Assembly (NCBI GenBank): GCA_004297225.1
Contig: SCUI01000008.1
Location: forward strand, 1-64,000
DNA from: Lysobacteraceae bacterium
GTDB taxonomy: Bacteria; Pseudomonadota; Gammaproteobacteria; Xanthomonadales; Xanthomonadaceae
Length of the DNA stretch: 64,000 nucleotides
Direction: 5' to 3'
Shown here: positions 16,009 through 24,599 of the stretch, piece by piece
Layout of the letters: every line of letters begins with the position of its first letter
Numbering within the stretch: position 1 is the first letter of the stretch
Notes under the pieces: generated by a model
Told to the model about the DNA's origin: nothing
Seen by the model: only the letters and a program-made list of their open reading frames with translations
Database searches by the model: none
Translations under genes and position numbers: made by a program

Positions 16009-17804
16009 CAGGAGTCCTTGCTTGTCGTGAGCACGGCCAGGAAGGCTTCCTGCGGGATCTCCACACGGCCGACCTGCTTCATCCGCTTCTTGCCTTCCTT
16101 CTGTTTTTCCAGCAGCTTCTTCTTGCGCGTCGCGTCGCCGCCGTAGCACTTGGCGAGCACGTTCTTGCGCAATGCCTTGACCGTGGAACGGGCGATGATC
16201 TGCGAGCCGATCGCGGCCTGGATGGCGACGTCGAACATCTGCCGCGGGATCAGCTCGCGCATCTTCTCGGTCAGTTCGCGGCCGCGGCGGTCGGCGTGGG
16301 CGCGATGCGTGATCAGGGACAGCGCGTCGACCTTGTCGCCGTTGATCAGCGTGTCCACGCGCACGAACGGACCGGCCTCGAAGCGCACGAAGTGGTAGTC
16401 GAGCGAGGCATAGCCGCGCGAGACCGACTTCAGCCGGTCGAAGAAATCGAGCACGACTTCGGCCATCGGCAGCTCGTAGCTCACCTGCACCTGGCTGCCC
16501 AGGTAGCTGATGCCGACCTGGCTCCCGCGCTTCTCCTCGCACAGGGTGATGACGTTGCCGACGTAGTCGGGCGGAGTGAGGATGTTGGCGCGGATGATCG
16601 GCTCACGGATCTCCTCGACCAGGTTGGCCTGGGGCAGCTTGGCCGGGTTGTCCAGCGGCATGACAGTGCCATCGGTCCTGAGCACCTCGTAGATCACGGT
16701 CGGCGCGGTGGTGATCAGGTTGAGGTCGTACTCGCGTTCCAGCCGCTCCTGCACGATCTCCATGTGCAGCATGCCGAGGAAGCCGCAGCGGAAGCCGAAG
16801 CCCATCGCCTCGGAGCTTTCCGGCTCGAAGCGCAGCGCGGCGTCGTTGAGCCGCAGTTTTTCCAGCGCCTCGCGCAGGTCCGGGTAGTCCTCGGCGTCCA
16901 CCGGGAACAGGCCGGCGAACACGCGCGGCTGCATTTCCTGGAAGCCGGGCAGCGCCTTCGGCGCCGGGTCGTTCGCCTGGGTCAGCGTGTCGCCCACCGG
17001 CGCGCCATGGACGTCCTTGATGCTGGCGGTGACCCAGCCCACCTCGCCGGCGCCGAGCCTGTCCAGCACCTTGCGCTTGGGGGTGAAGACGCCGACGTTG
17101 TCGACCTCGTGGGCACGGCCGGTGGACATCACCAGCAGCTTGTCGCCCTTGCGGATGGTGCCCTGCATCACCCGCACCAGCGAGACCACGCCCAGGTAGT
17201 TGTCAAACCAGGAATCGATGATCAGCGCCTGCAGCTTGTCGGTGTCGCGCGGCTGCGGTGGCGGGATGCGCTCGACGATCGCCTCCAGCACCGCCTCGAC
17301 GTTGAGGCCGGTCTTGGCGCTGATCGCCACGGCGTCGGCGGCGTCGATGCCGATCACCGCCTCGATTTCGGCCTTCACCTTTTCGACGTCAGCGGTCGGC
17401 AGGTCGATCTTGTTCAGGATCGGCACCACTTCCAGGCCCTGCTCGACCGCGGTGTAGCAGTTGGCGACCGACTGCGCTTCCACACCCTGTGCCGCGTCCA
17501 CCACCAGCAGCGCGCCCTCGCAGGCGGCCAGCGAGCGGCTGACCTCGTAGCTGAAGTCGACGTGGCCGGGGGTGTCGATGAAGTTGAGCTGGTAGACCTG
17601 GCCATCCTTCGCCGTGTACGGCAGCGACACCGACTGGGCCTTGATGGTGATCCCGCGCTCGCGCTCGATCGGGTTGTTGTCGAGCACCTGGGATTCCATC
17701 TCGCGCGCGGTGAGACCGCCGCACAGCTGGATGATGCGGTCGGCCAGGGTCGACTTGCCGTGGTCGACGTGGGCGATGATCGAGAAGTTGCGAATGTTCC
17801 GCAT
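16008..17804 (-). CDS. lepA: elongation factor 4 (LepA)
   Basis: The product (598 residues, normal for the family) has a translational GTPase domain with G1 AHVDHGKS (11-18), DTPGH and NKID motifs. Domains II, III and V follow, and then the LepA-specific C-terminal domain ([37 protein letters not shown]). EF4 acts on ribosomes under ionic stress and during initiation or back-translocation. It starts 46 bases after mucD and overlaps lepB by one base, so it links the sigma-E operon to the translation and secretion genes downstream. Confidence 0.97.
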   Translation of the reverse strand: MRNIRNFSIIAHVDHGKSTLADRIIQLCGGLTAREMESQVLDNNPIERERGITIKAQSVSLPYTAKDGQVYQLNFIDTPGHVDFSYEVSRSLAACEGALLVVDAAQGVEAQSVANCYTAVEQGLEVVPILNKIDLPTADVEKVKAEIEAVIGIDAADAVAISAKTGLNVEAVLEAIVERIPPPQPRDTDKLQALIIDSWFDNYLGVVSLVRVMQGTIRKGDKLLVMSTGRAHEVDNVGVFTPKRKVLDRLGAGEVGWVTASIKDVHGAPVGDTLTQANDPAPKALPGFQEMQPRVFAGLFPVDAEDYPDLREALEKLRLNDAALRFEPESSEAMGFGFRCGFLGMLHMEIVQERLEREYDLNLITTAPTVIYEVLRTDGTVMPLDNPAKLPQANLVEEIREPIIRANILTPPDYVGNVITLCEEKRGSQVGISYLGSQVQVSYELPMAEVVLDFFDRLKSVSRGYASLDYHFVRFEAGPFVRVDTLINGDKVDALSLITHRAHADRRGRELTEKMRELIPRQMFDVAIQAAIGSQIIARSTVKALRKNVLAKCYGGDATRKKKLLEKQKEGKKRMKQVGRVEIPQEAFLAVLTTSKDS

Positions 17805-17849
17805 TGGCCTGGACTGGAGGGCGCCGGGACCGCCGGGCCAAACGGCGGA

Positions 17850-19364
17850 TTATCGCATGGGCACCTCGACCGCGACGAACGCGGCATTGCCGCCGCGGTT
17901 CACCAGCAGCATCAGCGTCTGCCCGGGCCTGGCGCCGCGCAATGCGGCATCCAGCTCGGCCGGGCTGCCGACGAAACTGGTCCCGACCTTCACGATCACG
18001 TCGCCGGGCGCCAGTCCCAGCCGGCGCGCGCCGGCGCCTTCGATACGGGTGATGGCGACCCCACGCCCGGCTTCGATGCCGAGCTTGTCGCGGGTGGCGG
18101 CATCCAGCGGCTTGACCACCAAGCCGAGCGGATTGGACGCGGTCGGCGCCGGTGCAGCCCGATCCGGCGCCGGGCCGGCGTCCGCGTCGGCGTCGCCGCC
18201 GGCCAGCAGGCTTTCGTCGAGCGGGGCGAGGGTGACCTCGATGTTGCGGGTCTTGCCGTCGCGCAGCACGCCCAGTTTCACGCGCGTGCCGGGCGGCATC
18301 GCGCCGATCACCGGCGGCAGTTCGCTGGAGGCGTTGATCGCGCGGCCGTCGACGCTGCGGATCACGTCGCCGGCCTGCAATCCGGCCTTGTCGCCGGGAC
18401 TGCCGGGGGTGACGTTGCGCACCAGCGCGCCGCGGGTGTCGGACAGGCCCATCGCCCCGGCGAGCTCGCGGGTGATCTCCTGCAGGCCGACGCCGATCAT
18501 CCCGTACTGGACCTTGCCGGTGTCCTTGAGCTGGTTGACGACGTTCATCGCCAGGTCGATGGGAATGGCGAAGCTCACGCCCATGTAGCCGCCGGAATTG
18601 CTGAAGATCTGCGAGTTGATGCCGACCACCTCGCCGCGGGTGTTGAGCAGCGGGCCGCCGGAGTTGCCGCGGTTGATGGCGACGTCGGTCTGGATGAACG
18701 GCACGTACTGCTGGCCGGTGAACTGGCTGCTGCGGCCGATGGCGCTGACGATGCCGGCGGTGACCGAGTGGTCGAGGCCGAACGGCGAACCGATCGCGAC
18801 CACCCACTGGCCCGGCCTGAGCTGGTGCGAATCGCCCAGGCGCAGCGCCGGCAGTCCTTTTGCGTCGATCTTGAGCAGGGCGACGTCGGACTTCTCGTCG
18901 CTGCCGACCACCTTGGCGTTGAATTCGCGCGAATCCGACAGCTTCACCGTGACCTCGTCCGCGCCGTCGATGACGTGGTGGTTGGTCAGCACGTAGCCGT
19001 CGCCGGAGATGATGAAGCCGCTGCCCTGCGACACGCCGGGCCCGCGCCCGCGGGGACCGTCGGGCATCGGGAACGGCATGCCGCCCGGACCGAAGAAGCG
19101 GCGGAAGATTTCCGGGATCTGGTCCTCGTCCGGGTAGGCGCCGGCGCGCGCCGGCCTGGCTTCGGTAGTCGCGTCGATGTTCACCACCGCCGGGCCGACC
19201 TGCGACACCAGCGCGGTGAAATCGGGCAGGCCCTGCACCAGTTGCGGCGCGGGCGTGGTGGCGGGGGACTGGGCGGTGGCCGGCGGCAGGACCACGGCCG
19301 TGGTGGCGACGGAAACGGCGACCAGCGCTGCCGCGCCGATGCCGGTGCGAAGCTTCGGATGCAT
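17850..19364 (-). CDS. mucD: periplasmic serine protease MucD/DegP-type
   Basis: The product (504 residues) has a signal peptide (about 1-32), a trypsin-like domain with the triad His in LTNHHVID, Asp in SDVALLKID and Ser in NRGNSGGPL, and two PDZ domains (around 275-370 and 415-500). A linker of repeated GGDADADAG and Pro/Ala residues separates the PDZs. HtrA-type proteases degrade and refold misfolded envelope proteins in the periplasm. It starts one base into the rseA stop (TGATG), giving the rpoE-rseA-mucD operon typical of xanthomonads and pseudomonads. Expression is probably under sigma-E through the promoter at 20876-20903. Confidence 0.95.
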   Translation of the reverse strand: MHPKLRTGIGAAALVAVSVATTAVVLPPATAQSPATTPAPQLVQGLPDFTALVSQVGPAVVNIDATTEARPARAGAYPDEDQIPEIFRRFFGPGGMPFPMPDGPRGRGPGVSQGSGFIISGDGYVLTNHHVIDGADEVTVKLSDSREFNAKVVGSDEKSDVALLKIDAKGLPALRLGDSHQLRPGQWVVAIGSPFGLDHSVTAGIVSAIGRSSQFTGQQYVPFIQTDVAINRGNSGGPLLNTRGEVVGINSQIFSNSGGYMGVSFAIPIDLAMNVVNQLKDTGKVQYGMIGVGLQEITRELAGAMGLSDTRGALVRNVTPGSPGDKAGLQAGDVIRSVDGRAINASSELPPVIGAMPPGTRVKLGVLRDGKTRNIEVTLAPLDESLLAGGDADADAGPAPDRAAPAPTASNPLGLVVKPLDAATRDKLGIEAGRGVAITRIEGAGARRLGLAPGDVIVKVGTSFVGSPAELDAALRGARPGQTLMLLVNRGGNAAFVAVEVPMR

Positions 19365-20215
19365 CAAGGGCTGTCCTCGGGTTCGATGGTCACGTGGGGC
19401 ACCGCGGCCGCGCCGCTGAACGGCTCGAACCGCTGGAACGTGGAAGGCGCGCGTTGCAGCTGGCCGTAGCCGACGCTGAAGGCATGGCCGGTGTCGGGCA
19501 GCAGGGCGCGCGGCCACGGCTTGGTGGCGATTGCGCCGGCGGCCGCCTCGGGGGCGAACGGGTTATGGGTGCTGCCGGCCGCTGGCGCCGCATTGGCGAC
19601 CAGGCGTTGCGCAGCAGGTTCGGGCGCGGCACGCGCGGCGCGGGTGGCGGCGGCGCGCTGCTGCTGCGCGCGCGAGCGGCGCTCGGCGGCGGCACGGCGC
19701 GGCACCTCGGCCACGGCCACCGCGGCGGCGGCCACCTGGGCGGCACCCTGCGGCGCGACGGGCTGTTCCGGCGCCGGGGCCGCCGGCGCCGGGAGCGGAT
19801 TCGCCGACAGCGGCTGCGCGGCGCTGGCGATTTCCACCTGCGGTGCCGCCGGCGCCGACACTTCGGGCGCCTGCCGGGTCACGAACATCGCCAATGCAGC
19901 GACCGACGCCGCCAACGCGGCGCCAGGCATCCAGAAACGGCGGTTCGAACGGCCCGCCGCGCCGGCGCGCGGTTCGGCGGCCACGGCGGCAGCCACGCGT
20001 TCGGCGAAGCCCGCGGGCGCGACTGCGGTGGCGTGACCGCGCAAGGCATCGCCGGCCAGCTGCCAGCGCGACCAGCGCGCCGCCAGTGCGCCGTCATGCT
20101 CGAGCCGGCGCTGGAGGAAGCGCGCCTCGTCCATGCCGAGCTCGCCGTCGAACAGCGCCGACAGCTGCAGGCGGGTGTGGTCAATGACCTGGACCTTGTC
20201 GTGTTCGTGCGCCAT
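19364..20215 (-). CDS. rseA: anti-sigma-E factor, RseA/MucA-like
   Basis: The product (283 residues) has an N-terminal anti-sigma domain (about 14-75: LSALFDGELGMDEARFLQRRLEHD, then RWSRWQLAGDALRG) matching the RseA family. One transmembrane helix (about 96-112) and a long periplasmic part follow. The periplasmic part is unusually rich in Ala, Pro and Gln (about 115-235) and ends in a short ordered tail. Cytoplasmic RseA holds sigma-E inactive until cleaved by DegS-like and RseP proteases. No rseB gene follows, unlike in enterics; mucD is next. RseP is encoded at 62201-63550. The low-complexity tail makes it longer than E. coli RseA (216 residues). Confidence 0.88.
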   Translation of the reverse strand: MAHEHDKVQVIDHTRLQLSALFDGELGMDEARFLQRRLEHDGALAARWSRWQLAGDALRGHATAVAPAGFAERVAAAVAAEPRAGAAGRSNRRFWMPGAALAASVAALAMFVTRQAPEVSAPAAPQVEIASAAQPLSANPLPAPAAPAPEQPVAPQGAAQVAAAAVAVAEVPRRAAAERRSRAQQQRAAATRAARAAPEPAAQRLVANAAPAAGSTHNPFAPEAAAGAIATKPWPRALLPDTGHAFSVGYGQLQRAPSTFQRFEPFSGAAAVPHVTIEPEDSP

Positions 20216-20221
20216 CGTTGC

Positions 20222-20827
20222 CTACTCCGTGCCGTCGTCCGCTGCCAGGAGGGGCCGGAGCTCCTCGTCGATCGCCTCGCGGGCGCGGAAGATCCGCGAA
20301 CGCACCGTGCCGATCGGGCAATCCATCTTCTCGGCGATCTCCTCGTAGCTCAGGCCGTCGACCTCGCGCAGCGTGATCGCCACGCTCAGTTCCTCCGGCA
20401 AGGCTTGGACCGCGCGCAGCACGGTTTGTTCCATCTGCTGGCGCATGAGCTCGCGCTCGGGGGTGTCGTTGTCGCGCAGGCGGATGCCCGAGTCGAACTG
20501 CTCGGCGTCGGCGACGTCGATGTCCCCGGTGGGTGGCCGCCGCCCGGCGGCGACGAGGTGGTTCTTGGCGGTGTTCACTGCGATCCGGTGCAACCAGGTA
20601 TAGAACTGCGCGTCCCCGCGGAAGCCGTCGAGCGCGCGATAGGCCCGCAGGAAGGTCTCCTGGGCCACGTCCTGGCACTCGCTCCAGTCGTGCACGTAGC
20701 GGCCGATCAGCGCGATCACCCGGTGCTGGTACTTGCGCACCAGCAGGTCGAATGCCGTGCTGTCGCCCTGCTGGACGCGCCGCACCAGTGCGTGGTCCGC
20801 CCGCTGGGAGGATTCGTCTTCGGCCAT
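20222..20827 (-). CDS. rpoE: RNA polymerase sigma factor RpoE (ECF)
   Basis: The product (201 residues) is a group IV sigma factor. Region 2 (about 20-90) contains RKYQHRVIALIGRY, VAQETFLRAYRAL and the promoter-melting stretch FYTWLHRIAVNTAKNHL. Region 4 (about 135-190) contains REVDGLSYEEIAEKMDCPIGTVRSRIFRAREAI. It directs envelope-stress transcription and is held by the RseA-like protein encoded 6 bases downstream. ATG at 20827 matches the N-terminus of xanthomonad homologues; an in-frame ATG lies 21 bases upstream. A sigma-E-type promoter 49 bases upstream of the start predicts autoregulation. Confidence 0.95.
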   Translation of the reverse strand: MAEDESSQRADHALVRRVQQGDSTAFDLLVRKYQHRVIALIGRYVHDWSECQDVAQETFLRAYRALDGFRGDAQFYTWLHRIAVNTAKNHLVAAGRRPPTGDIDVADAEQFDSGIRLRDNDTPERELMRQQMEQTVLRAVQALPEELSVAITLREVDGLSYEEIAEKMDCPIGTVRSRIFRAREAIDEELRPLLAADDGTE

Positions 20828-20875
20828 GCCTTGCCGGCACTCCTGCATGTCGGCCCTGGCATTCCAGCCGGGCGG

Positions 20876-20903
20876 TGGGACAACGGTTTGCGAGGAAAGT
20901 TCC
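20876..20903 (-). promoter_or_regulatory. sigma-E-type (autoregulatory) promoter of rpoE-rseA-mucD
   Basis: On the minus strand GGAACTT (20897-20903) is followed after 15 bases by GTCCCA (20876-20881). This fits the ECF sigma-E consensus GGAACTT-N15/16-GTCnnA. It lies 49 bases upstream of the rpoE start codon, so rpoE probably activates its own operon. Confidence 0.7.
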
Positions 20904-20982
20904 CCCTGCGCACCTCCATGGGGGCGGCATTGACGGCAATCAAATGCACCCGGGATCATACTTCGCTCCCATACCGCAACGG

Positions 20983-23052
20983 ATGGACGCCATGAACGAG
21001 GGGAAGCTGGCGGGGCTGGACGGCCTGCGGCTGCGGCACTGGCAGGTCGAGCGGCGGATCGACGGGGTCGTGGTGGTCGCCATCGACCGCGAGGGCCAGG
21101 CGGTCAATGCGCTGTCGCAGGACATGTTGATCGAGCTGGACGGGCTGCTGGAGCGGCTGGCGATCGATCCGCCCAGGGGCGTGGTGTTCCGCTCGGCCAA
21201 GGCCTCGGGCTTCGTCGCCGGCGCCGACGTCCGCGAGTTCCGCGGCTTCGGCGAACGCGGCACGGTCAAGGACGCGCTCGCGCGCGGGCAGTTCGTGTTC
21301 CAGAAACTGGCGGAGCTGCCCTGCCCCACGGTCGCCGCGATCCATGGCTACTGCATGGGCGGCGGCACCGAGCTGGCGCTTGCCTGCAAGTACCGAGTGG
21401 CCAGCAACGATCCATCCACCCGGATCGGGCTGCCGGAAGTGAAACTCGGCATCTATCCAGGCTGGGGCGGCAGCGTGCGGCTGCCGCGGCTGGTCGGCGC
21501 ACCGGCGGCGATGGACATGATGCTTACCGGACGCGCGTTGTCGGCGAAGAACGCGCGCGCGATCGGGCTGGTGGACAAGGTCGTCGACCCGGCCCTGTTG
21601 GTGGATGCCGCCGCCGACCTTGCCTTGCGCGGCGGGGAACGCCCGCCGAAGCAGCGCTTCCTGGCCTGGGCGACGAACTCGTGGCCCGTGCGGCAGCTGC
21701 TCGCCCCCGTGCTGGTGAAGCAGGTCGCGGGCAAGGCACCGAAGGCGCACTACCCCGCGCCGTACGCATTGATCGAAACCTGGCGGCGCGCGAGTGGTGG
21801 AACGGCGAAGCTGCTCGCGGCCGAACGCCGCTCGGTGGCGAAGCTCGCCGCCACCGACACCGCGCGCAACCTGATCCGGGTGTTCTTCCTGCAGGAGAAG
21901 CTGAAGTCCGGCGGCAAGGACAGCGGCATCCAGCGCGTGCACGTCGTCGGCGCCGGCGTGATGGGCGGCGACATTGCCGCCTGGTCCGCGTACAAGGGCT
22001 TCGAGGTGACGCTGGCCGACCGCGAGCAGCGCTTCATCGACGGCGCGCTGCAGCGCTCGCAGGCATTGTTCGACAAGAAGGTGAAGGATCCGGCGCAGCG
22101 GCCGGCGGTGGCGGCACGGCTGCGCGGCGACCTCGGTGGCGAAGGCGTGGCGGCGGCCGACCTTGTGATCGAGGCGATCATCGAGCAGGCAGAAGCCAAG
22201 CGCGAGCTGTATGCCGCGGTGGAACCGCGGATGCACGCCGGCGCATTGCTGACGAGCAATACCTCCTCGATTCCGCTCACGGACCTGCGCGGGCACCTGC
22301 AACGCCCGGCGCAGTTCGCCGGCCTGCATTACTTCAACCCGGTGGCACTGATGCCGCTGGTGGAAATCGTCCGCCACGACGCCATGGCGGCCGACACGCA
22401 GCAGCGCCTCGCCGCGTTCTGCCGCGCGCTGGACAAGCTGCCGGTCACCGTGGCCGGCACGCCCGGCTTCCTGGTCAACCGCGTGCTGTTCCCGTACATG
22501 CTCGAAGCCGCGACCGCGTACGCGGAAGGCATCCCCGGCGCCGCGATCGACAAGGCGGCGAAGCAGTTCGGCATGCCGATGGGGCCGATCGAGCTGATCG
22601 ACACCGTGGGGCTGGATGTCGCCGCGGGCGTGGCGCGCGAGTTGTCGCCGTTCCTGGGCCTCGCGGTGCCGGCGTCCCTCTCCGCGCCGCCGGAAGCCGG
22701 CAAGCGTGGCAAGAAGGACGGCCAGGGCCTCTATGCGTGGAAGGAAGGCAGGCCGGTGAAGCCGGAGCTGCCGAAGGACTATCGCGCGCCCGAAGACCTG
22801 CAGGACCGCTTGATCCTGCCGCTGCTCAACGAAGCGGTGGCCGCGCTGCACGATGGCGTGGTCGACGATGCCGACCTGCTCGATGCCGGCGTGATCTTCG
22901 GCACCGGCTTCGCACCATTCCGCGGCGGCCCGATCCAGTACATCCGCGACACCGGCGCCGATGCGCTGCTGGCAAAGCTGCGCGACCTGCAGACGCGGCA
23001 TGGCGAGCGGTTCGCGCCGCGACCGGGATGGGAGTCGCCGGCGCTGCGGTGA
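20983..23052 (+). CDS. fatty-acid oxidation enzyme: enoyl-CoA hydratase/3-hydroxyacyl-CoA dehydrogenase fusion
   Basis: The product (689 residues) has an N-terminal crotonase domain (about 20-200) with the oxyanion-hole segment FVAGADVREF, a GYCMGGGTELALACKYR stretch and GLPEVKLGIYPGWGG. An NAD-binding domain (HVVGAGVMGGDIAAW, around 310) and a C-terminal 3-hydroxyacyl-CoA dehydrogenase part (HYFNPVALMPLVEIV, GTPGFLVNRVLFPYM) follow. It is the FadB/FadJ alpha-subunit type of beta-oxidation. No thiolase gene is adjacent. ATG at 20992 is an alternative start. It is divergent from rpoE, with a weak TTGACG (20930-20935) and CATACT-like box upstream, too far apart to call a promoter firmly. Confidence 0.88.
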   Translation: MDAMNEGKLAGLDGLRLRHWQVERRIDGVVVVAIDREGQAVNALSQDMLIELDGLLERLAIDPPRGVVFRSAKASGFVAGADVREFRGFGERGTVKDALARGQFVFQKLAELPCPTVAAIHGYCMGGGTELALACKYRVASNDPSTRIGLPEVKLGIYPGWGGSVRLPRLVGAPAAMDMMLTGRALSAKNARAIGLVDKVVDPALLVDAAADLALRGGERPPKQRFLAWATNSWPVRQLLAPVLVKQVAGKAPKAHYPAPYALIETWRRASGGTAKLLAAERRSVAKLAATDTARNLIRVFFLQEKLKSGGKDSGIQRVHVVGAGVMGGDIAAWSAYKGFEVTLADREQRFIDGALQRSQALFDKKVKDPAQRPAVAARLRGDLGGEGVAAADLVIEAIIEQAEAKRELYAAVEPRMHAGALLTSNTSSIPLTDLRGHLQRPAQFAGLHYFNPVALMPLVEIVRHDAMAADTQQRLAAFCRALDKLPVTVAGTPGFLVNRVLFPYMLEAATAYAEGIPGAAIDKAAKQFGMPMGPIELIDTVGLDVAAGVARELSPFLGLAVPASLSAPPEAGKRGKKDGQGLYAWKEGRPVKPELPKDYRAPEDLQDRLILPLLNEAVAALHDGVVDDADLLDAGVIFGTGFAPFRGGPIQYIRDTGADALLAKLRDLQTRHGERFAPRPGWESPALR

Positions 23053-23134
23053 ATTGCCCAAGTGCATTGTTGCCCTGCGCAAGGCGTAAGGCCTGACCCA
23101 GCTTCAACTGGTCGAAGCAATGGGCGAGGCTCAG

Positions 23135-23803
23135 TTAACCAGCCAGCCCGTAGTGTCCAGGAAAGCCGGGGCGGTTCAGGCTGGCGAGATTGCCGTTGCC
23201 GTCGTAACCGTAGCCCGCGGTGAACGTGTACCAGCCCGGCTGCGCGCTGCTCTCGCTGGTCGGCAACCGGCGCTTGTTGTAGGCGTAGCTGTTGACGACG
23301 GTGGTGGCGCCGCCGTCGTTGTAGGTGGTCACCGTCTCGGGCAGGCCGTCGGGCGTGTAGGTCCAGCTCTGGTTGCCGTTGAGATCCGGGAAGGACAGGC
23401 TCGTGACGCGGTTGCGGGCGTCATACGTCCGTACCGCCTTGCGCTGCGCGATGAGGGTCTCGTTGCCGGTGCTGCTGCACGCGGTGCTCGCGGCCAGGCC
23501 GCTGGCGCTCCAGGCCAGGTTGCCGGCCGCGTCATAGCCCATCAGCGTGGCGTCGGTTTCCGGATCGATGACCCGGCACAACTCCTCCAAGCCGTTGTAG
23601 GTATAGCTGCGATCCACCTTCACCATGCCGGCATCCAGGGTGGCGTTGTCGCTGCGCTGGATCCGTTCCGGCTTTCCGAACTGGTCGCGGGTGAGATGGG
23701 TGTACACCCCTTCCGGCATCGCGACCAGGGTCGGGCACTCCGTCGTGGGCATGTCCCAGGCCTGGTAGCTCGTGGTCGTGGCAAATCCGCGCGGGTTGGT
23801 GAC
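23135..23803 (-). pseudogene. RHS/YD-repeat protein fragment
   Basis: About 222 codons encode YD-type repeats, for example YTYNGLEELCRVIDPETD, GYDAAGNLAWS, RTYDARNRVTSLSFPD, YGYDGNGNLASL and TNPRGFATTTSYQAWD. Such repeats form the hollow beta-shell of polymorphic toxins. Both ends are missing: there is no start codon or N-terminal domain, and the frame runs into a stop just after a repeat, before any core or toxin domain. I read it as a relic of a large RHS gene left by deletion between the fadB-like and GNAT genes. The upstream (right) boundary is approximate, since the frame stays open to about 23.9 kb in unrelated sequence. Confidence 0.75.
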
Positions 23804-23974
23804 TCCACTGACGGGAATCACGCTAGGGAGCGCCGCCCATTGCTTCAAGCAGCAAAGTGGCGTTCCGTGACGTCGGTCGGCTGAACGGGATGAATGCTTC
23901 AGGTGGGAAGCGGTAGGCCAAAGTGAACGAAATGTGGAGCCGGGCTTCACTTCACCCGTGCGAGCATCCGCGCC

Positions 23975-24505
23975 ATGGCTGCCCGCAACCGCCTTCCCCC
24001 CTGGCACGAGATGATCCGCACCGCCGACGGCCGCGAGGTGTTGATCCGTCCGATCCGTCCCGAGGATGCGGTGCCGTTGGGCGCCGCGTTGCCGCTGCTG
24101 CAACCCGATGAGCTGCACGGCAGTTTCCTGCAGGGACAGGCGCCGACCGCGGCAACGCTGGAACGATTGAGCAAGCCCGATCCACGCCGCGAGTTCACGC
24201 TGGTGGCCTCCGAGCCGCTGCAGCCGGGCGAGGCGGTGATCGGCGCCGTCGCCCGCGTCGGCGTCCTCGACGGCACCGGGCAGGGAGAATTCGCGATCCT
24301 GGTCGGCGGCTTCCTCGCCGGCAAAGGCCTGGGCCGGCACCTGATGCGCCGGCTGGTGCGCTGGGCGAAGGGCAAGAAGCTCGACCGGCTCTACGGCGAG
24401 GTCGCCGAGGACAACCAGCCGATGCTGGCGCTGGCGGAATCGCTGGGTTTCCGGCGCGAGGCGACGACGGCGCCGGGGTATGTGCGGGTGGTGCTGGATC
24501 TGTAG
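23975..24505 (+). CDS. GNAT family N-acetyltransferase
   Basis: The product (176 residues) has the GNAT fold: a beta1-alpha1 start (EVLIRPIRPEDAVPLGAALPLL), a central beta4 strand followed by the acetyl-CoA loop GKGLGRHLMRRLVRWAKGKKLDRLYGEV (about 122-149, R/Q-x-x-G-x-G/A type), and ALAESLGFRREA near the end. The arrangement resembles the C-terminal acetyltransferase domain of protein acetyltransferases of the Pat/YfiQ type, but without their ligase-like domain. The substrate is unknown. Its TAG stop is part of the GTAG head of a REP element (24502-24528). Confidence 0.8.
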   Translation: MAARNRLPPWHEMIRTADGREVLIRPIRPEDAVPLGAALPLLQPDELHGSFLQGQAPTAATLERLSKPDPRREFTLVASEPLQPGEAVIGAVARVGVLDGTGQGEFAILVGGFLAGKGLGRHLMRRLVRWAKGKKLDRLYGEVAEDNQPMLALAESLGFRREATTAPGYVRVVLDL

Positions 24506-24575
24506 CGCCCGACCCATGGTCGGGCGGCCTCTGGAGGAAAGCCGACCATGGGTCGGCTCTACAGGGTCGGCTCTA
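24502..24575 (+). repeat. cluster of GTAG-headed REP palindromes (SMAG-like)
   Basis: Three related units lie in the gap between the GNAT gene and mfd. They are GTAG plus a hairpin gcccgacc-ca-tggtcgggc (24502-24528), an inverted unit gccgaccatgggtcggctctac (24541-24562, GTAG on the minus strand) and a partial unit gggtcggctctac (24563-24575). Opposed pairs of such REPs are typical of the Stenotrophomonas SMAG family. The first unit supplies the stop codon of the GNAT gene. Confidence 0.75.
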
Positions 24576-24599
24576 CAAGGGTCGTAAAATGATCGGTTC

